64,000 nt of DNA from Candidatus Melainabacteria bacterium (GCA_003153555.1 PLZS01000060.1:124001-188000), one strand, 5' to 3'; counted from the first letter of the stretch, positions 8,857 to 17,103 are shown. Made by a program: numbers and translations. The notes: generated from the sequence alone by a model not told the origin.

Positions 8857-9405
8857 ATGGCTAAGAACGTCGTATTGACTGGAGTCGGTCATGATCGAGT
8901 CGGTATCGTCGCTGAACTTGCGGAAATACTATTCGAGATGGGCTGCAACCTTCTGGATTCCAGTATGACTTTGTTGCGTGGTGAATTCGCAATTATCCTG
9001 ATGATTAGACTTCCGGATAACCAAAGCTTGGATGATCTGAAGAAAAAGATCATTGAAGTTGAAAGCCGGCTCGGTTTGACGATCCATGTTCGGGAATTGT
9101 CCGATCAAGAAGCAAATGAATGCGAAGATCAAGGCGATCCGTATATTATATCAGTGTATGGTGCGGATAAGCCTGGTATCGTATCTGGTATCACCAAGGA
9201 TTTGGCGAACTTGGGTGCGAATATCACCGATGTCGAAACGAAACACACTGGCGAGCATGACGGAGCAACTGTATTTTTGATGGTTCTGGAGGTGAGTTTG
9301 CCTGAACATGTACCTGAATCCAAGCTGAGATCCGTTTTATCGGATTCATCAAAAAAACTGAATGTAAATGTTTCGGTTCAGTCATTGGACGTGGTGCAAC
9401 TATAA
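8857..9405 (+). CDS. Double ACT-domain protein (GcvR-like)
   Basis: The 182-residue protein consists of two ACT domains. The first (residues 4-80) opens VVLTGVGHDRVGIVAELAEILFEMG, and the second (residues 95-175) opens IISVYGADKPGIVSGITKDLANLG. The arrangement matches GcvR and related glycine-cleavage regulators, which have no DNA-binding domain and act by ligand-dependent protein contacts. Amino-acid binding is inferred from the fold. Its stop codon directly abuts the ATG of the deformylase gene, so the two form an operon. The regulatory target is unknown because no gcv genes are present here. Confidence 0.82.
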   Translation: MAKNVVLTGVGHDRVGIVAELAEILFEMGCNLLDSSMTLLRGEFAIILMIRLPDNQSLDDLKKKIIEVESRLGLTIHVRELSDQEANECEDQGDPYIISVYGADKPGIVSGITKDLANLGANITDVETKHTGEHDGATVFLMVLEVSLPEHVPESKLRSVLSDSSKKLNVNVSVQSLDVVQL

Positions 9406-9939
9406 ATGGCGATTTTACCAATCCTGCTTTATCCTGACGAGCGGTTGAAACAAATTTCCGCACCGGTTGCCTGCGTTGACGAAACAGTGACAGGATTAAT
9501 AGATGATTTGTTAGAAACGCTCTATGACTCACCTGGATGTGTGGGCATCGCTGCGCCGCAAGTCGGAGCGCTAGTGAGACTGGTAATAATTGACGCTAGC
9601 CGCAATGCGAAAGCTGGTCCAAATCAAGGTCGAATGATATTAATCAATCCGGAAATTATCCATTCTGTAGGCGAAGTTATGGCCCGTGAAGGTTGCTTGA
9701 GTCTGCCCCATTTGACCGCAAACGTCAAGCGAGCGCAGCATATAAAGGTGCGAGCTTTAAACGAAAGAGGCGAGACTTGGCAGTTCGATGCTTCGGACTT
9801 TGAGGCACGAGTTGTGTTGCACGAACGAGACCATCTTGATGGACTGCTGTTTTTAGACAGAGTGGCGTCTTTAAAGACTGATGTCTTCCGGCGGAAGCGC
9901 TACGTTGGGGGAGAGGAAAAGACCAACAGCAAGGCGTAA
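9406..9939 (+). CDS. def: Peptide deformylase
   Basis: The 177-residue enzyme removes the N-formyl group from nascent proteins at the ribosome. All three deformylase motifs are present: GIAAPQ (residues 47-52), EGCLSLP (95-101, Cys97 metal ligand) and HERDH (139-143, the HExxH zinc/iron site with catalytic Glu140). The Gln that usually precedes HExxH is Leu here (VVLHERDHLDG), a mild departure. Length is normal. It starts with no gap after the ACT-protein stop codon, implying coupled translation. Confidence 0.95.
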   Translation: MAILPILLYPDERLKQISAPVACVDETVTGLIDDLLETLYDSPGCVGIAAPQVGALVRLVIIDASRNAKAGPNQGRMILINPEIIHSVGEVMAREGCLSLPHLTANVKRAQHIKVRALNERGETWQFDASDFEARVVLHERDHLDGLLFLDRVASLKTDVFRRKRYVGGEEKTNSKA

Positions 9940-9957
9940 TTGTAGTTATCCTGGGAT

Positions 9958-10026
9958 AGTCTATGCAGCAAGCCGCTCGCGACTTATCTTAGGAAGTCTA
10001 TGCAGCAAGCTGCTCGACCTATGCAG
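9958..10026. repeat. Two copies of a GCAGCAAGCTGC-type repeat
   Basis: Two similar units, agtctatgcagcaagccgct at 9958 and agtctatgcagcaagctgct at 9996, lie 38 bases apart after def. Related units occur at 11062-11108 and, inverted, at 15661-15745. The second unit stands in the same place relative to the kinase remnant as the 11.1-kb unit does to the intact kinase, so those two probably arose together by duplication. Confidence 0.6.
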
Positions 10027-10294
10027 GCGCCACTATCCGCAAATCCATAGTCTAACCGTCTGTATCTTCGGGCATACCAAGATCTTTAGCCATATCTTGA
10101 ATTTGCGGATAACGTCTGACAGTATCGAGGGCGGTGGCACGCACATCCATTAGCTGCGGATCCCGAGGTATGTCGTTGCCCCAAAGTTCAATTGCCTTCA
10201 GTAATTATGCCGTTGCATCCGCAGCCCATCCGGAAGCATAAAGTGAGCCGAAAGCTACGAGCATATTTCGAAGGAATGTACGGCGTGATCGCAT
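10019..10294 (-). pseudogene. Remnant of a duplicated Ser/Thr kinase gene, catalytic domain deleted
   Basis: Reverse-strand translation of 10019-10205 gives KAIELWGNDIPRDPQLMDV joined directly to RATALDTVRRYPQIQDMAKD, then LGMPEDTDG, a stop, TMDLRIVAPA and the final stop. These match residues 210-228 and 493-532 of the kinase at 11105-12703, with residues 229-492 (the kinase domain) missing and an in-frame TAG where the intact gene has Gln. Upstream of the homology, 10205-10294 encodes MRSRRTFLRNMLVAFGSLYA plus nine residues and a stop, a twin-arginine-like signal fragment from another source. The region is a composite relic and should not make a working product. Confidence 0.8.
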
Positions 10295-10448
10295 CTTACA
10301 AACGGAAGCTTCTCTTAGAGGATGTTATGGTCGAAGGGAGTGGAGTCATTCTAAGTTAGAATTGAATTGCGCATTTCGCGATAGTGCACAACCTTAGTGA
10401 GCTTCTATAAAATCTTGCAATCCATTATAGGGCGGGTCAAATTAAGGA
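10295..10448. other. Intergenic region before the 202-residue membrane-protein gene
   Basis: Non-coding. It must hold the promoter of the gene at 10449. No convincing -35/-10 pair is visible; AAGGA immediately before ATG 10449 is too close to be an ideal ribosome-binding site. Confidence 0.3.
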
Positions 10449-11057
10449 ATGAAGTTCAAAATTTTCTTACGGATCGCTCTACCGACTATAACATTGCTCA
10501 TTGTCGTTGTAGTCGTTTTTAGCAGTAAAAATTACGGACCGGTCAATGAAGCTTTTCTGGCTCCTAAGGGACCTACCGAGGCGTTCTTCAACGAAAAGCA
10601 TGGACTTGTAGTTTTCCCAGGATTTTTTATCGTCACTCGTCAAGACGGTTCGGAGCAAGTCGTATCTCGTCCCGAGAATAAAGAATTGAAGCCAGGCATA
10701 GACATGGAATCCTCCACCGCCAAAATCAATACTTGGTTTAAGTTATTTCGAGGAAAACTGGCAGCCAGCTTCGTACCAGATGCCCGCGGCGGGATGTATG
10801 TGAACGTACAAATAAGCACGAACGGATTAAAGTCTCTAAACTTCTTCAAGTTTCAACAAGGGGGAGTTAATCAGAAATTTTCACCAGGAGAACTGAGACA
10901 TGATGAAGCCGCTGTGAAACAAAATGTGGCATCAACCTTGCGAAAAGTAGTTCTTGCTCCAACGCTTGCTCTCCCAGGCGGAATCGATAATGTAAAGATC
11001 CGACTGGGCTTTGCTGGAGACCCAAGCGGAGGAAGCTTTGGTCTAAATGATGATTAA
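10449..11057 (+). CDS. Membrane-anchored hypothetical protein
   Basis: The 202-residue product has one N-terminal transmembrane segment (LPTITLLIVVVVVFSS, residues 10-25), which could also be an uncleaved signal, followed by a soluble domain outside the membrane. I see no catalytic motif. Phrases such as HGLVVFPGFFIVTRQDGSEQ and a closing Gly/Ser-rich tail (GDPSGGSFGLNDD) suggest a beta-rich extracytoplasmic domain. It is convergent with the downstream kinase gene and lies between that kinase and the decayed kinase copy, so the duplication seems to have been separated by this gene. Function unknown. Confidence 0.65.
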   Translation: MKFKIFLRIALPTITLLIVVVVVFSSKNYGPVNEAFLAPKGPTEAFFNEKHGLVVFPGFFIVTRQDGSEQVVSRPENKELKPGIDMESSTAKINTWFKLFRGKLAASFVPDARGGMYVNVQISTNGLKSLNFFKFQQGGVNQKFSPGELRHDEAAVKQNVASTLRKVVLAPTLALPGGIDNVKIRLGFAGDPSGGSFGLNDD

Positions 11058-11061
11058 CTAG

Positions 11062-11104
11062 CTAGGCAGCGAAGCTGCTCGGCTCCTGCAGCAAGCTGCT
11101 CGAC
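11062..11104. repeat. GCAGCAAGCTGC-type repeat pair between convergent genes
   Basis: Contains gctaggcagcgaagctgctc and then cctgcagcaagctgctcgac, both self-complementary around GCAGC..GCTGC. Located between two convergent 3' ends, so it could function as a bidirectional terminator or be a REP-like element. The family is described at 9958 and 15661. Confidence 0.55.
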
Positions 11105-12703
11105 TTACGCTGGCGTCACTATCCGTAAATCTATTGTCTGCCCATCCGTATCTTCCGGCACACCGAGGTCTTTCGCCAATTCCTGAATTTGCCCATAACG
11201 TTTGACGGTATCGAGGGCGGTGGCGCGTGCAATGATGGAGTCTAACTCAGTTGAGATTTCTTCTCTGCTTAAAACCGGGTGAGAGCACGTAATCGGTTCA
11301 GGATCGTGTCCTAAAAGTAGATAGACCAGCGTCGCACCCATAGCATAGATGTCGCTCTGCGGCACCGGTCTTCCCCTGAATTGTTCAGGCGGAAGATAAG
11401 CGTGTTTGCCCACTACTGTTCCTGTTGCAGTTGATTCGGTTTGTTGCGCGACGTTGAAGTCAACCAGTTTGAGTATGCCATCTTTTCCGAGAATTAGATT
11501 GTCGGGAGTGAAGTCTCTGTGCACTACGGGCGGATTCAAGCTGTGCAGATAAGTGAGGATAGTGCACATTTGGGCAGCCAGCTCCCGCACGCGCTTTTCG
11601 CTCATTCGTCCCTCTGATTCGACAACTCTTCTGAGCGACAGCCCATCGATTCGCTCCAAGACTAAATAGCCTCTATGATCTTCTACGAAGAATTCAATCA
11701 AACGTACGACGCGAGGATTGTCCAGGCGCTTTAACATTGAGGCTTCATGTTGCATGCTCTCGAGTGCTTGGCGGCGGACATTCACGTCCACATAAACAGG
11801 CAGAATAAATTCTTTCAGCACGACTTCAGACTGGTCAGTTTCGCGAGTGGATAAATAAGCGGTCCCTTGCCCACCAACTCCCAATTGTCCGCTGATCCTG
11901 TATTTGCCACTCATCAGCACCGCGCCTGGTGATAGCGGTGTCAGTCGTTCTCGCTTCGGTGGTGCCGATAACGCCTGTAACCATAGCTCTGTGTAACTGT
12001 CATCATGTGCAGGCGTCAACACATCCATTAACTGCGGGTCCCGAGGTATATCGCCTCCCCAAAGCTCAATTGCCTTCAGCAAATTATGCCGCTCTTCAAT
12101 GGTAGCTATACAGCCAAGCTTGAGTTGGATTGGATAATTCTCGATTGCCTTGTTGCCACCAAACCCAGTGGCATCTTTAAAGCGGATGATCGAATCTTGG
12201 GGAGACGTCTTGTTCGCTGGCCAGGACAAATCAATTCTCTCCAATTTGTTCCACGGCAACATCAATCCATCGGAATAATTCCAGCGATGCCATTCTAGAC
12301 ATACGCCAGTTTTGCTTAACGATACGTGAGTGGGATGTGAAAGGTAACGGAAGGCCGCTACTGCTAACGCTGTGGCGACTGCTAAAAATAGTCCCGGCAA
12401 GACAAAGCCTTCAGATGAACTTGCGCCACCCAAACTGGCAACCAGCGCGGGATTTGTGGCACCTGTGTGAAGAAGCACCATGATTTGGCTGAGAATTAGC
12501 CCGGGTCCACCGAATCCGAAGAACAGCACAACAAGTCCCATTGCGAACCACGCTTTGATGCTGCTCCAAGCTGAGAATCTATACCTTACCCACTTTTCCA
12601 AGCCGGCATAAGGTCGATAGCGAATTACTAACTCACCGTCTTTCTCCAAATCTATTGCAACTGGTTCCTGAGTTTTGAGGTTGTCTGCCATTTTGATACT
12701 CAC
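11105..12703 (-). CDS. Membrane-anchored Ser/Thr protein kinase with DFN motif
   Basis: The 532-residue protein has two transmembrane segments (about 51-73 and 100-120), an unassigned middle domain, and a C-terminal Hanks-type kinase domain (about 268-515). Visible are the glycine loop GQLGVGGQGTAYL, Lys297 in VVLKEF, the catalytic loop HRDFTPDN (Asp397) and an APE-like PPEQF. The metal-binding DFG is DFN (415-417), unlike the DFG of the neighbouring kinase. The GTG start overlaps the stop of the upstream kinase as GTGA; ATG 12691 is an alternative. The two kinases form one operon. Active or weakened catalysis cannot be decided from sequence. Confidence 0.88.
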   Translation of the reverse strand: MSIKMADNLKTQEPVAIDLEKDGELVIRYRPYAGLEKWVRYRFSAWSSIKAWFAMGLVVLFFGFGGPGLILSQIMVLLHTGATNPALVASLGGASSSEGFVLPGLFLAVATALAVAAFRYLSHPTHVSLSKTGVCLEWHRWNYSDGLMLPWNKLERIDLSWPANKTSPQDSIIRFKDATGFGGNKAIENYPIQLKLGCIATIEERHNLLKAIELWGGDIPRDPQLMDVLTPAHDDSYTELWLQALSAPPKRERLTPLSPGAVLMSGKYRISGQLGVGGQGTAYLSTRETDQSEVVLKEFILPVYVDVNVRRQALESMQHEASMLKRLDNPRVVRLIEFFVEDHRGYLVLERIDGLSLRRVVESEGRMSEKRVRELAAQMCTILTYLHSLNPPVVHRDFTPDNLILGKDGILKLVDFNVAQQTESTATGTVVGKHAYLPPEQFRGRPVPQSDIYAMGATLVYLLLGHDPEPITCSHPVLSREEISTELDSIIARATALDTVKRYGQIQELAKDLGVPEDTDGQTIDLRIVTPA

Positions 12704-14166
12704 ATGGATGGAGCTACTTCTTGCTTTTCGCGAGCTTGTTTAATCATAATTTCGCCGATTATTTGCACAAGATCGTTGGCAGATTTAGGTCGATCAGTTG
12801 ATTCCATTTCTGTGCAGGCTGCAACTAATGCGTCCAGTTCTTCTGATGCTTGCGGAGCTAAATGTCTCGGGTGAGAGGACATCAACGCTTCAGGGTCTTT
12901 ACCTGTAAGCAAGAAATACATGGTGCCGCCTAACGCATAAATATCACTTTCAAGATTCGCCTTTCCACGCAATTGTTCAGGAGCGATGTACGCCTGCTTG
13001 CCTACAAGTGTTCCGGTGGCATTGCCCACAAACTCATTTGCGGCACCAAAATCGATCAGGGTAATAGTGTCATCGTCCTTTCGCACCAGATTATCGGGAG
13101 TTAGATCTCGATGAATGATTGGAGGATCTTGTGTGTGTAGATAACTGACTATTGAAGCTATTTGTTTTGCCCAGTGCAGGACAATTTCCTCGGGTTGCGC
13201 ACCATTTTGTTTGACAAGTTGCCGCAAATCTTGGCCACGAATGTATTCGAGTACCATGTAGCTGCGATTGTCTTCTGCAAAATGATCGTAGACTTTGGCG
13301 ATATTCGGATGGTCCAATTTGACTAACAATCGAGCTTCGCGCTCGAACAGCTCCGCAGCCTTGGCATGAGTGTGCTCATCAGCATTAGCGGGAACCACAG
13401 CTTCTTTGATCACTACCATATCTCTTTCATTTTCTTGCGCCAGGTAAATCGCCGATAAGCCACCAAAAGCAAGTTGTCTGAGAATTTTGATCCGCCCATT
13501 TTGCAATTTGCGATCTGGTTCGAGCGGCACAAAGGAGGTCGCACTGAATCTGCGGCTTAGCTCTTCCTCCCACATTTGGGTATAGCTGAACTCTAGCCCT
13601 CGGCTCTGATTTTGCAGACCATTTTGAAAGTCAATCAATTCAGGAGTGCGTTTGCAATTGGTTCCCCACACTTCAATTGCGAGTAAAAATTGCTCGAGTT
13701 CTGTCTTCGCAACTTTGGAAACGTCAATTGTGATGTGACCGCCCGAGCGAAAGAATAGACTAAGCCAGCCACATGCAGCCATGTCTTGGGCTAACGGTTT
13801 GGATGTGTCAAGCTGAACTTGCGCAGTAATCAAGTCTGACCAGAGTCGCTCGCGCCTAAAGCGCAGTTTGGACATCATGAACAAAGGAAATGACAGACCC
13901 TCTTTGCTCACGACTATTCGATCATCTTCGCACACTGCAGCAAGTAGAATCGCAATAATTGGAATAGCGCCCAGAAGGATGATTGTGCCTGCGATCGGAA
14001 GTGCCGCAGTGTGCACCTCAGCCCAGTTTGTGACAACCATCGTCAAAAAAAGACCGAAGCAAAACGGTACGATAATTGACCACACCGGCATTAAAGCAGT
14101 CATGATTCCGAAGCCGATTTTTGCCGGTAATGTCTTATATTTGACCGCGAGTTCCAGCTCTGCCAC
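12700..14166 (-). CDS. Membrane-anchored Ser/Thr protein kinase
   Basis: From GTG 14166 the product has 488 residues: an N-terminal membrane region with two hydrophobic segments (GIMTALMPVWSIIVPFCFGL and ALPIAGTIILLGAIPIIAIL), a linker domain, then a Hanks-type kinase. Visible are RQLAFGGLSAIYLA (degenerate glycine loop), VVIKEA, HRDLTPDN, DFGAANEF and APEQLRG. The reading frame can be opened upstream to TTG 14247, but AAGGAA stands six bases before GTG 14166 and the shorter N-terminus matches the sister kinase. Paralogous to the following gene, probably by tandem duplication. Substrates are unknown; an FHA protein, a possible reader of phospho-Thr, is encoded at 58.8 kb. Confidence 0.88.
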   Translation of the reverse strand: MAELELAVKYKTLPAKIGFGIMTALMPVWSIIVPFCFGLFLTMVVTNWAEVHTAALPIAGTIILLGAIPIIAILLAAVCEDDRIVVSKEGLSFPLFMMSKLRFRRERLWSDLITAQVQLDTSKPLAQDMAACGWLSLFFRSGGHITIDVSKVAKTELEQFLLAIEVWGTNCKRTPELIDFQNGLQNQSRGLEFSYTQMWEEELSRRFSATSFVPLEPDRKLQNGRIKILRQLAFGGLSAIYLAQENERDMVVIKEAVVPANADEHTHAKAAELFEREARLLVKLDHPNIAKVYDHFAEDNRSYMVLEYIRGQDLRQLVKQNGAQPEEIVLHWAKQIASIVSYLHTQDPPIIHRDLTPDNLVRKDDDTITLIDFGAANEFVGNATGTLVGKQAYIAPEQLRGKANLESDIYALGGTMYFLLTGKDPEALMSSHPRHLAPQASEELDALVAACTEMESTDRPKSANDLVQIIGEIMIKQAREKQEVAPSM

Positions 14167-14292
14167 AGTGCGTTCCTTGGTCCGAGAAGTTCCCAGAAGT
14201 GAGTAGAGGTACCCAATCTGTCGTACCCTACTGCGAGTATTCTTCAACCTCTGTCAGCGTTCTCGGCGCCTGAATTACGATTACTTAACTTC

Positions 14293-15165
14293 TTACGGGA
14301 ACTTTGCCTTGTTGGAAGAGTCGACCAGATCAGTTGGAATACGTCTAGCCATGCCGAAAACTGCTTGCGGCAGAATAGCGTTTAAGCGCTCGATCGCTAT
14401 ACCTGGTGCCGTCAAGACTATTTCCTGACCGCCGCCTTTTTGCAGGGCATGATAAATGTGCTCAGCCGCTCGTTCGGAACTAATACTCAGTACGTGTTTC
14501 ATGAGCATGCCGCGTAGGTCATTTTTCTCGGCAATCAGGGTTGGATTTTTGGAGCCCATAATTTCGTTTTTAGCAAAAAATTCAGTGCGAACCCAACCCG
14601 GACAAACGGTGATGAAGTCGATTCCCTTACTCTGAAGTTCAGCAGCCATCCCTTCAGACATACCTGTTAATGCGAATTTGCTTGCTGCGTAGCAAACGCT
14701 GCCTGGGAACGCCACCTTTCCTGCAACAGAAGAGATGTTCACGACCTTTCCCCTTTTGCGCTCTGCAAAGTGCGGCAGTGCCGCATAAGTTGCGTATAGT
14801 GGGGCAAAAAAGTTCACAGCAAAAACTCTTTCCCAATCAGCCGGCGTTAGGTTCAACACTGACCCAGGTTTGGCAAGCCCAGCGTTATTAACTAGCAAAT
14901 CTATAGTGCCGAACTCCGCCAGGCAGCGCTCAATGAGCGAAGCTGGCATGCCCACGTTTGCCACGTCTCCTGCCACGATAACCGCCTGACCACCTGCCTT
15001 TTCAACAAGCGCCTTAGTTTCCGAAAGTGCGTCTTCAGTGCGCGCATTGATTATCAGCCTGGCCTTTAATTCGCGAGCCAGCAAGACTGCAAGTGCTTTG
15101 CCAATCCCCGTTGATGCACCGGTTATCACTCCGGCAAAACCCGAATTTAATTTTTGGTTTGACAT
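14293..15165 (-). CDS. Short-chain dehydrogenase/reductase
   Basis: The 290-residue classical SDR shows the nucleotide-binding TGASTGIG near the N-terminus, NNAG in LLVNNAGLAKPG, the structural Ser in NISSVAGKV and the catalytic YAASK. The C-terminal 60 residues are hydrophobic and basic. Family members reduce or oxidise a carbonyl or hydroxyl with NAD(P); the substrate cannot be read from sequence. An 18-bp palindrome, here extended to a 26-bp perfect palindrome at 15184-15209, lies between a TATAAT -10 box (15219-15224) and the ATG, an operator-like position. The two kinase genes follow 126 bases downstream on the same strand. Confidence 0.9.
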   Translation of the reverse strand: MSNQKLNSGFAGVITGASTGIGKALAVLLARELKARLIINARTEDALSETKALVEKAGGQAVIVAGDVANVGMPASLIERCLAEFGTIDLLVNNAGLAKPGSVLNLTPADWERVFAVNFFAPLYATYAALPHFAERKRGKVVNISSVAGKVAFPGSVCYAASKFALTGMSEGMAAELQSKGIDFITVCPGWVRTEFFAKNEIMGSKNPTLIAEKNDLRGMLMKHVLSISSERAAEHIYHALQKGGGQEIVLTAPGIAIERLNAILPQAVFGMARRIPTDLVDSSNKAKFP

Positions 15166-15183
15166 CTCTGATCCTGAGTTTCG

Positions 15184-15209
15184 AATCTAAACCGATATCG
15201 GTTTAGATT
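15184..15209. promoter_or_regulatory. Extended 26-bp palindrome at the SDR promoter (iterated palindrome copy 2)
   Basis: The core TAAACCGATATCGGTTTA (15188-15205) is extended by AATC/GATT to a perfect 26-bp palindrome. On the reverse strand TATAAT stands at 15224-15219, so the palindrome covers the expected transcription start of the SDR gene, a position where a dimeric repressor would block transcription. No good -35 box is visible. Confidence 0.65.
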
Positions 15210-15340
15210 TCGGATTCGATTATAGAGCTTGTCGGTGCGTCTGCATCGACTGTCAGCGGATGGCATCTCATGGGCTTTGAATTGGATTTTGATGCTTCAT
15301 GGTCTGCACAATCTGTGGATTGCTGGATAAGTTGGAACAA

Positions 15341-15350
15341 ATCGGTTTAA
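15341..15350. repeat. Half copy of the iterated palindrome
   Basis: The sequence atcggtttaa repeats the right half of the 18-bp palindrome, 42 bases before the small TPR gene at 15392. Confidence 0.35.
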
Positions 15351-15391
15351 ATACGGTCGCTAGTCAGCAGTCTTTTTAGAGGTCTTATTTT

Positions 15392-15667
15392 ATGGAACAG
15401 GTTCACGAACTCGCCGCTGCTGCAGCTAAAGCTTTGTCTGTCCACAATTACTCAGAAGCAGAGGAACTCTATCGACGAGTGATTACCATGGTTGACAGTT
15501 CACCGGACCCCCTGAGTCCAACTGAATTCGATATTGCCCAGTGCTTCAATGCACTTGCTGATTTGCTCGAACGTGGAAATAAGACTGAAGAAGCAGAGGT
15601 CATGCGAAGACGAGCCCGCAAAATCACTGCCAAAGAATTAAACGAGATTGACGGATTCCCTCGATAA
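15392..15667 (+). CDS. Small TPR protein
   Basis: The 91-residue protein is helical and Glu/Ala-rich, with one clear TPR unit (HNYSEAEELYRRVITMVD) and a second partial unit (DIAQCFNALADLLERGNKTEEAEVMRRRARKI). It resembles a cut-down form of the kinesin-light-chain-type TPR proteins of this window, such as the one at 7793. It lies between copies of the 18-bp palindrome and is divergent from the SDR gene. It may be a small adaptor or the relic of a longer TPR gene. Confidence 0.6.
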   Translation: MEQVHELAAAAAKALSVHNYSEAEELYRRVITMVDSSPDPLSPTEFDIAQCFNALADLLERGNKTEEAEVMRRRARKITAKELNEIDGFPR

Positions 15668-15745
15668 GCCGGGCAGCTTGCTGCATAGGCTATCCTCGGA
15701 TAAGCCGGGCAGCTTGCGCAGTTGGGAAGCTTCGTTGACTAGCCG
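15661..15745. repeat. GCAGCAAGCTGC-type repeats, inverted orientation
   Basis: The block holds ataagccgggcagcttgctg at 15664 and a second ataagccgggcagcttgcgc about 38 bases later. Reverse-complemented it reads cctatgcagcaagctgcccg, matching the units at 9996 and 11090. It lies just after the small TPR gene, between convergent genes. Confidence 0.55.
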
Positions 15746-15775
15746 GGTCTATCTGATTTTTTCGTTGTTCGAACT

Positions 15776-15793
15776 TAAACCGATATCGGTTTA
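15776..15793. repeat. 18-bp iterated palindrome, copy 3
   Basis: Perfect TAAACCGATATCGGTTTA, palindromic over 20 bp (15775-15794). It lies between the 3' ends of two convergent genes, which is not where an operator would be expected, so at least this copy argues for a repeat, terminator or architectural role. Confidence 0.85.
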
Positions 15794-15858
15794 AATTCGA
15801 AACTGGTTTATAGATGGTGGCTATTAGGCTTGGACCGCGAATGTTCGCTCTTGTAGAT

Positions 15859-17022
15859 TTAAGCTAGGATCAGCAATGTCTCGATGCCATACAGAGCAAG
15901 CAGTTCTGAGAAAGTTGGCACGTATTCGGTAGTTTGCAGCACTTCCTTGAAACTATCCAGAGGGCTCGTCGACGCCAATTCGTGGCGAATCAAGGCGAGC
16001 CTCCTTTGTCCTTCAACTGAAGGTCGTTCTTCTAGTTTCAGCCGCCAGCTATCAATATACATTTGGACTGGTACCACAAACGTTAAGGTCAGGAGCATGT
16101 ATATGGCCAGAAAGGTGAGGTGTGAATGATGGAAGCCAAAAGTTAAAATAGCGAGAGCTATACCAGTTAGGGCTAGGAAGCCGACCAGCACTATGGTGTA
16201 AGTGAAGACCGTGATCAGCCTGATCAGAATTCGAAGTGCTTGTAGACGCCAACTTTGCCGTTTCAGGTGCTCGATAACTTCGGCAATTTCTGAATATAGT
16301 GGTATCGAATGTAGTAGCAGCAGGGCGAATCTCAAAATAATAGCGCTGATCAGGCACATACCAATAAGACCGATGGCAAAAGTCCAAGGGCGGATAAAAA
16401 TCATGATCAGTGTGGCAATAACTAGTGCCCCTGAGATAGCGGCGGTTGAATAGTATTTGGCATAACTTCGCTTGCGCATCAAAGGCACAATAAGTCCACG
16501 AGCCCGCAAATCGTTTCTGAACTCTTCCTCGAAAGCCGCTTTATATCCGGCTGTCGAAAAGTCAGCAATCAAAGTGGCAATAGCTGACATCTTGAAGTAA
16601 CGACGAATTTGCCGGGGATCTTGGAGCACTTTGACGACGAAGTGGCGTGCTGTGTGAACGACGAAATTATAGATTTTGGAAACACGACGAACGTACTCAA
16701 CAGGATCTTTCTTTATATCCATCGGTAAGTGCTTGTCTACTCGACTTTGCGCCCAATCAGAAACTGTCTCTTTTGCCAGGTCCCACATGCGCATTTCATA
16801 TGAAGCCAGCTTGGGAACATTGCCGTCAGACAACTTTGCTTTCAATGCCCGTTGTACGAGGTCCGCTCCAAGCACAAGCATGGCATGCGAGATATCGCCG
16901 TTAGAGCTCAAGTAGGCGATCTCGGCTGGACGAAGTCTCTCGTCATCTACTACGAGTTGGTCACGGTCTGCAAACCGAGGACGAGCGAGATTGCGATTAA
17001 GACCGGCTCTTGCGATTAGCAA
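15859..17022 (-). CDS. TIGR04222-like membrane protein
   Basis: The product has LRPAEIAYLSSNGDISHAML near its N-terminus, the phrase that begins the TIGR04222 domain of bacterial membrane proteins, then a helical region and several hydrophobic segments in the second half (AAISGALVIATLIMIFI, AIGLIGMCLISAIILRFALLLL, VFTYTIVLVGFLALTGIALAIL, YMLLTLTFVVPVQMYI). The TTG start at 17022 cuts into a hydrophobic segment. The frame continues upstream to the stop at 17095 through LEEFTHLAPFFAAVLVTAATL with no ATG, GTG or TTG; CTG 17082 is the only near-start there. True start is therefore uncertain. Function unknown. Confidence 0.7.
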   Translation of the reverse strand: MLIARAGLNRNLARPRFADRDQLVVDDERLRPAEIAYLSSNGDISHAMLVLGADLVQRALKAKLSDGNVPKLASYEMRMWDLAKETVSDWAQSRVDKHLPMDIKKDPVEYVRRVSKIYNFVVHTARHFVVKVLQDPRQIRRYFKMSAIATLIADFSTAGYKAAFEEEFRNDLRARGLIVPLMRKRSYAKYYSTAAISGALVIATLIMIFIRPWTFAIGLIGMCLISAIILRFALLLLHSIPLYSEIAEVIEHLKRQSWRLQALRILIRLITVFTYTIVLVGFLALTGIALAILTFGFHHSHLTFLAIYMLLTLTFVVPVQMYIDSWRLKLEERPSVEGQRRLALIRHELASTSPLDSFKEVLQTTEYVPTFSELLALYGIETLLILA

Positions 17023-17103
17023 AGTTGCAGCGGTAACAAGGACCGCTGCAAAAAATGGTGCTAGATGCGTAAATTCTTCCAGCTTCTTTTAACTTTTCTA
17101 GTT

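Noticed and set aside
15776..15793. Operator for a nearby gene
   Set aside because: Both neighbouring genes end here (convergent), so a promoter role is unlikely for this copy.
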